From NCBI GenBank assembly GCA_963579025.1, contig CAUZFZ010000237.1, positions 1-12,004 on the forward strand: a stretch of DNA of 12,004 nt, read 5' to 3'. How positions within the stretch are numbered: the stretch's first letter is position 1; every line of letters starts with the position of its first letter. The position numbers and the translations under genes are program-made. This DNA comes from CAUZFZ01 sp963579025. Lineage in GTDB: Bacteria; Planctomycetota; Planctomycetia; Planctomycetales; Planctomycetaceae. The notes beneath the pieces were generated by a model, which saw only the letters and a list, made by a program, of their open reading frames with translations, made no database searches and had not been told where the DNA came from. Positions 8,384 to 12,004 of this stretch are shown here, one piece after another.

Positions 8384-8416
8384 AAAAAGAAGAAATGAAA
8401 CGGCGGTAATGTTCCA

Positions 8417-9826
8417 CTAACTCAGCACGTCCGTCACGACCCGTGCGTTCGAGACGACCGCGTCCGTGAGCGTTTCCGGTCGACCGTGATACAGATAGGC
8501 CAGCCGATTATGGTCAAAGCCGAGTTGATGCAGAACGGTCGCATGCAGATCGGCGACACTGACACGCTTGTCGACGGCGCGATAGCCCACTTCATCGGTC
8601 GCTCCGTGGATGTGACCGGCTTTGAAACCGCCACCGGCAACGATCAGACTGAACGCGTTGCGGTTGTGGTCTCGACCTTTGCCGTTCTGTGAAACCGGCA
8701 GCCGACCAAACTCACCAGTCCAGATCACAATCGTGTCGTCCAGCAGGCCGCGTTGCTTGAGGTCGCGAATCAGCGCACCTGATCCCTGATCGCAGCGGGC
8801 GCAAATCTGCTCATTCTGAGTTTTCACGTTACTGTGTGAATCCCATGGCTGATTCATCGGCTTAACTGGTGGAAACACCTGGACGAACCGCACGCCCGAC
8901 TCGATCAGCCGCCGCGCCATCAAACATCGGAGCCCGTACCCTGCGGTCAGTTGGTTGTCGAGACCGTACATCGTGCGCGTCGCGGGAGTTTCACTCGAAA
9001 TGTCCAGGGTGTCAGACGCGGCCAACTGCATGCGTGCCGCCAGTTCGTAATTCTGAATCCGGGCTTCCAGTGAGGAATCGTACGAGTAGTCACGCTGATG
9101 ACGTCGATTCAGTCTGGCCAGCAGATCGAGATTGTCGCGCCGCACATCGACCGGAATCCCTTTCGATGGCTGCAGGTTGAGCACCGGGGTCCCCCGCGTG
9201 CTGACTTCAGTTCCTCGATACAGCGCCGGCATGAAGCCGTTCTGCCAGAGCAGCGTGCCGCTGGTGTTGTAGCCATCCGGATCCCGCAGCACGATGTATC
9301 CGGGCAGGTTCTGATTCTCCGTGCCCAGGGCGTAACTGACCCAGCTCCCGAGTGCCGGACGTCCCTGAAAGATCTTGCCCGTATTGATCGACACGAGTGA
9401 TTCCGTGTGGTTGTTGTGGTAATTCCACGCGGAGCGAATCAGGCACACGTCATCCGCGACCGAACCGATATGGGGAATGATCCGAGCCATTTCCATACCG
9501 CACTTTCCGTAATGCCGGAACTTCAATGGGGTCGCCAGTAATCGGTTGGCCTCACTCCCTTTCTGAAACATCTCAACTTTTTCGGGATGGACCTTACCAT
9601 TGTATTTCGCGAGATCGGGCTTTGGATCGAACAGGTCCATCTGCCCAGGTCCTCCGTTTTGCATGAGGAACACAACGGACTTTGCTCGCGGCGAAAAATG
9701 GCTCGGCTTCACATCCTGAGCGGAGCGACCATCGGCTGCTTGCGCTTTTTGTTCGATTGCTGACAGCGCCAGCGCGCCGAACCCAAGAGCGCTCGTTTGC
9801 AGCATCTGTCGTCGGGAAATGGGCAT
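8417..9826 (-). CDS. DUF1501 protein, Tat-exported, phosphatase-like fold
   Basis: The 469-residue protein starts at the ATG at 9826, giving a twin-arginine signal MPISRRQMLQTSALGFGALAL followed by AQA near 28-30. The frame is open to 10201, but that extension overlaps the upstream gene and hides the signal, so it is rejected. Family signatures of DUF1501 are present: FLMQNGGPGQMDLFDPKP (53-70), SAWNYHNNHTES (132-143), WDSHSN (328-333), IWTGEFGRLP (368-377) and GKGRDHN (382-388). The family belongs to the alkaline-phosphatase-like superfamily. Its activity has not been settled to my knowledge; the conserved His and Asp residues suggest a metal-dependent hydrolase. Planctomycetes usually encode it beside a DUF1549/DUF1553 protein, as here, with 31 bases between the two genes, so they are probably co-transcribed and functionally paired in the cell envelope. 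No clear ribosome binding site is seen. Confidence 0.93.
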   Translation of the reverse strand: MPISRRQMLQTSALGFGALALSAIEQKAQAADGRSAQDVKPSHFSPRAKSVVFLMQNGGPGQMDLFDPKPDLAKYNGKVHPEKVEMFQKGSEANRLLATPLKFRHYGKCGMEMARIIPHIGSVADDVCLIRSAWNYHNNHTESLVSINTGKIFQGRPALGSWVSYALGTENQNLPGYIVLRDPDGYNTSGTLLWQNGFMPALYRGTEVSTRGTPVLNLQPSKGIPVDVRRDNLDLLARLNRRHQRDYSYDSSLEARIQNYELAARMQLAASDTLDISSETPATRTMYGLDNQLTAGYGLRCLMARRLIESGVRFVQVFPPVKPMNQPWDSHSNVKTQNEQICARCDQGSGALIRDLKQRGLLDDTIVIWTGEFGRLPVSQNGKGRDHNRNAFSLIVAGGGFKAGHIHGATDEVGYRAVDKRVSVADLHATVLHQLGFDHNRLAYLYHGRPETLTDAVVSNARVVTDVLS

Positions 9827-9857
9827 AGTTCGATTCGCGACAGGGATGCGTCGGAGA

Positions 9858-11861
9858 TTAAGGCACGTATAAGAACTCATTGGTGTTAAGCAGCATGTGG
9901 CACAATTGCGTGAGTGCCCGTAGCCGCAGGTCATTTCCTGTTGTCGTGCTACCGGCGAACCGCTTTGTGTGACGGTCCAGCAGCGACAGGCACAAATCGA
10001 GTTCCTCCGAATCTGGATAACGACCGCAGGTGATGCGCCATGCGGTTTGGACCTGGCTCGATGTGGTGTTGCTCGGCGATTCGCGGATAACACGCGCGGC
10101 CAGCGCGGCCGATTGCTCGATGACGAACTCATCATGCAGTAGAGCCAGCGATTGCGTGACGACAGCGGAAGACTGTCGGGCCGCACAGTTGCGGGCCACA
10201 ATTGGCTGATCGAACACGCGCAGGAACGTCATGTGGTAGTTGCGTCGAGCAAGGATGTAGACGCTGCGGCGATTGGCCGACGTGCCCGGAGGCAAGGCAC
10301 TGGTCTTAACAACAACCATGCCGTCTGGTCGTGGATCAAGCGGAATGGGAGGTCCACCGAGGCTGCGATCCAGTTGGCCGCTGACCGTTAGTATCGCGTC
10401 GCGCAGTTGTTCGGAGTCGAGACGGCGCAGGGTCATGCGCCACAGCAACCGATTCTCAGGATCCGTGCCCTCAGTCGCGGCGTCTGGCAACTTCGCAGTT
10501 TGACGGTAAACACTCGACAGCATCATGTACCGGATCAGCGGTTTGACGCGCCAACCGTTTTCTATGAACCGTAACGTGAGCCAGTCCAGCAGTGTCGGGT
10601 GCGATGGCGTCGAACCGGATACGCCAAAGTTGTCACTCGTCTCCACAAGACCTCTGCCGAATAGTTGCTGCCACAGGCGATTCACGAAGACGCGAGCCAC
10701 GTGATTCCCGGCAAGCGATTTCGAATCTGTCAACAACCGCGCCAGTTTCAATCGTCGGCCGGATGTTGTGGGCGTCTCGACCTGCGCAGCAGCACTCGAT
10801 GTCGAAGCAGCGGGACGTTCGTCTGGTGTGCGTAAGATTTCGAACAGCTCGGGTTCAACCTCAAGACCAGGCCGTAGATAGTCGCCCCGTCGCAAAACGT
10901 GTGTCTTTGCCGGCGTCTGGGTTTCGATGGCAAGAGCGATCGTTTGGTATGACTTCTTCCTCGCGGTCAGTTCAGCAATCTGAGCATCAACGGATTGTCG
11001 TTCCGTCTGTTCGGACTCGGACTTCGCAGACTTAAGCTGCTTGAGACGCTGCTGCAACGGTTTGAGTCGACCTTCGATGGTCGCATTGTGGCGGTCGATG
11101 GCTGTCCGTTCGGTATTGGAGACACCGGGTCGTGTCCGTTTGTCGGACACGACCCAGTCACGAACGTTAAACACACGAGCAAAGATCGACTGAAATTGAT
11201 AGTAGTCAACCTGCGAGAGTGCTTCGTACTTGTGGTCGTGACAGCGGCAACACTGCACTGTGGTCGCCAGCAGACTGTTGGCGACGTTCTCTGCCGTGCG
11301 CTGCAGGACATGGTGGCGAATGTCCGGCGTATTGAGTTCCGGGGCGTTCGTGTCGTCGTTGGCGCTGAGTAGAAACGTCGTGGCGATCAGCGAATCGAGA
11401 ATCTCGGATGTGAACGTCTCGGCGTTGCGCCAGTCGAACAGCTCATCGCCCGCAAGTTGCTCGATGAGAAACTGATCGAACGGTTTGTCTGCATTGAACG
11501 AGCGGATGACGTAATCGCGATAGTGCCATTTGCCGGGCAGAGTCTTGATGATGGCTGCATCGTTATCGCTACCGAAGACATCGACGTAGCCGGCAACGTC
11601 CAGCCAGTGACGACCCCAGCGCTCACCAAAGTGCTGCGACGCCAGTAGCCGATCAACAAGCCGCTCGAATCGTCTGGAATTCTCGTCGTTAAGGAACTCG
11701 TCAATTTCGCTCGGTGATGGCGGAAGCCCGATGAGATCGAAGAACGCGCGTCGCACGAGTTGCTCCGGCTTTGCGTCGGGCGATAGCGTCAGTCTCTGGG
11801 CCTCCAGACGAGCGAGGATGAAACGGTCGATGTCGTTGCGCACGCGGGCAGAATCCTTCAC
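9858..11861 (-). CDS. DUF1549/DUF1553 protein, probably 5'-truncated
   Basis: The 667 residues cover a DUF1549 (PSCyt2) domain, about 8-232 (NDIDRFILARLE, then CCRCHDHKYEAL at 204-215 and YYQFQSIF), a charged coiled-coil-like linker (about 255-305), and a DUF1553 (PSD1) domain, about 370-650 (RLKLARLLTD, ARVFVNRLWQQLFGRGLV, MLSSVYRQTAK, MTLRRLDSEQLRDAIL, LCHMLLNTNEFLY). The C-terminus looks complete. Family members usually start with a signal peptide and a cytochrome-like PSCyt1 domain and run to about 900-1100 residues; both are absent here. The only plausible start is a GTG at 11861 with no ribosome binding site, and an in-frame TAA at 11907-11909 closes the frame above it. Residues just above the GTG (DWTLRTSPPN) still resemble the usual lead-in to DUF1549, so the gene has probably lost its 5' part and may be a pseudogene. 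The CRCH at 204-208 looks like a haem-binding CXXCH, but it is conserved in the domain generally. The DUF1501 partner follows. Confidence 0.85.
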   Translation of the reverse strand: MKDSARVRNDIDRFILARLEAQRLTLSPDAKPEQLVRRAFFDLIGLPPSPSEIDEFLNDENSRRFERLVDRLLASQHFGERWGRHWLDVAGYVDVFGSDNDAAIIKTLPGKWHYRDYVIRSFNADKPFDQFLIEQLAGDELFDWRNAETFTSEILDSLIATTFLLSANDDTNAPELNTPDIRHHVLQRTAENVANSLLATTVQCCRCHDHKYEALSQVDYYQFQSIFARVFNVRDWVVSDKRTRPGVSNTERTAIDRHNATIEGRLKPLQQRLKQLKSAKSESEQTERQSVDAQIAELTARKKSYQTIALAIETQTPAKTHVLRRGDYLRPGLEVEPELFEILRTPDERPAASTSSAAAQVETPTTSGRRLKLARLLTDSKSLAGNHVARVFVNRLWQQLFGRGLVETSDNFGVSGSTPSHPTLLDWLTLRFIENGWRVKPLIRYMMLSSVYRQTAKLPDAATEGTDPENRLLWRMTLRRLDSEQLRDAILTVSGQLDRSLGGPPIPLDPRPDGMVVVKTSALPPGTSANRRSVYILARRNYHMTFLRVFDQPIVARNCAARQSSAVVTQSLALLHDEFVIEQSAALAARVIRESPSNTTSSQVQTAWRITCGRYPDSEELDLCLSLLDRHTKRFAGSTTTGNDLRLRALTQLCHMLLNTNEFLYVP

Positions 11862-12004
11862 ATTCGGCGGTGAAGTGCGGAGGGTCCAGTCTCTGTGGGG
11901 CGCGGATTATGCGGCGGTTTTTGCAGCGTGGGAGCTGTTTTCTCCGTAAGGTCGCAGTCCGGCGGGATAGGCGGCCCTCAGAGTTGCCCCGTAGGTGGCG
12001 CTCC
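11862..12004. other. Right-edge sequence, not recognised as coding
   Basis: These 143 bases lie where the N-terminal part of the DUF1549/DUF1553 gene should continue. On the minus strand the DUF1549 frame meets a TAA at 11907-11909. Above that stop it resumes as ATLRAAYPAGLRPYGEN, which does not resemble the cytochrome-like domain or its linker. A second minus-strand frame has stops near its start and end. The third is open but arginine-rich and matches nothing I know. On the plus strand an ATG at 11909 opens a short arginine-rich frame that runs off the window. The stretch may be intergenic, a dispersed repeat, or the edge of another gene. Confidence 0.35.

Noticed and set aside
8384..8416. 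Possible terminator between the sulfatase and DUF1501 genes
   Set aside because: The 33 bases are A-rich with no stem that could pair, so no terminator is called.
9827..10201. N-terminal extension of the DUF1501 protein up to 10201
   Set aside because: It overlaps the DUF1549/DUF1553 coding region and would hide the twin-arginine signal that begins at the ATG at 9826.
11238..11252. CXXCH motif (CCRCH) as evidence of a c-type cytochrome
   Set aside because: This motif is a regular part of the DUF1549 domain (usually C-x-R-CHDH). Without an export signal the protein could not receive haem c in the periplasm, so it is not called a cytochrome here.

Overview
The window looks like a chromosomal segment of a planctomycete. 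The evidence is the company of genes: a DUF1549/DUF1553 protein followed directly by a Tat-exported DUF1501 protein, a formylglycine-type sulfatase of the heparan N-sulfatase-like group, exported amidohydrolase-fold proteins, and a membrane protein whose J-like domain lacks the HPD motif. Genus or species cannot be told from sequence reading alone. I see no RNA genes, CRISPR array, transposase, integrase or phage gene, and no gene-free stretch longer than about 300 bases.

Layout. (1) 23-2218, plus strand: a two-gene unit encoding a membrane protein with four zinc ribbons (its start may lie outside the left edge) and a degenerate J-domain protein with C-terminal membrane segments. (2) 2309-6806, minus strand: a two-gene unit of exported amidohydrolase-fold proteins. 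The upstream gene is a 1046-residue double-domain protein. Its first amidohydrolase domain has lost the metal-binding residues, its second keeps them, and it ends in a very histidine-rich tail. The downstream gene encodes a 430-residue single-domain relative with a partly eroded metal site. (3) 6807-7027: a 221-base divergent intergenic region that must carry both promoters. (4) 7028-8383, plus strand: an exported sulfatase. (5) 8417-11861, minus strand: a DUF1549/DUF1553 gene followed by a DUF1501 gene, convergent with the sulfatase. The first of this pair has no signal peptide and no N-terminal cytochrome-like domain, because an in-frame stop sits 15 codons above its only plausible start. 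(6) 11862-12004: sequence that does not look like the missing part of that gene.

How the genes may work together. The sulfatase and the DUF1549/DUF1553-DUF1501 pair are gene types that planctomycetes carry in many copies and that are usually linked to breakdown of sulfated polysaccharides. The amidohydrolase unit would act on C-N or similar bonds outside the cytoplasm, substrate unknown. The left-hand zinc-ribbon/J-like pair looks like an unrelated membrane-associated unit. I found no convincing new defence, mobile or biosynthetic system. The observations most worth checking are the dead-plus-live amidohydrolase fusion with its histidine tail, and the truncated DUF1549/DUF1553 gene beside unexplained sequence at the right edge.
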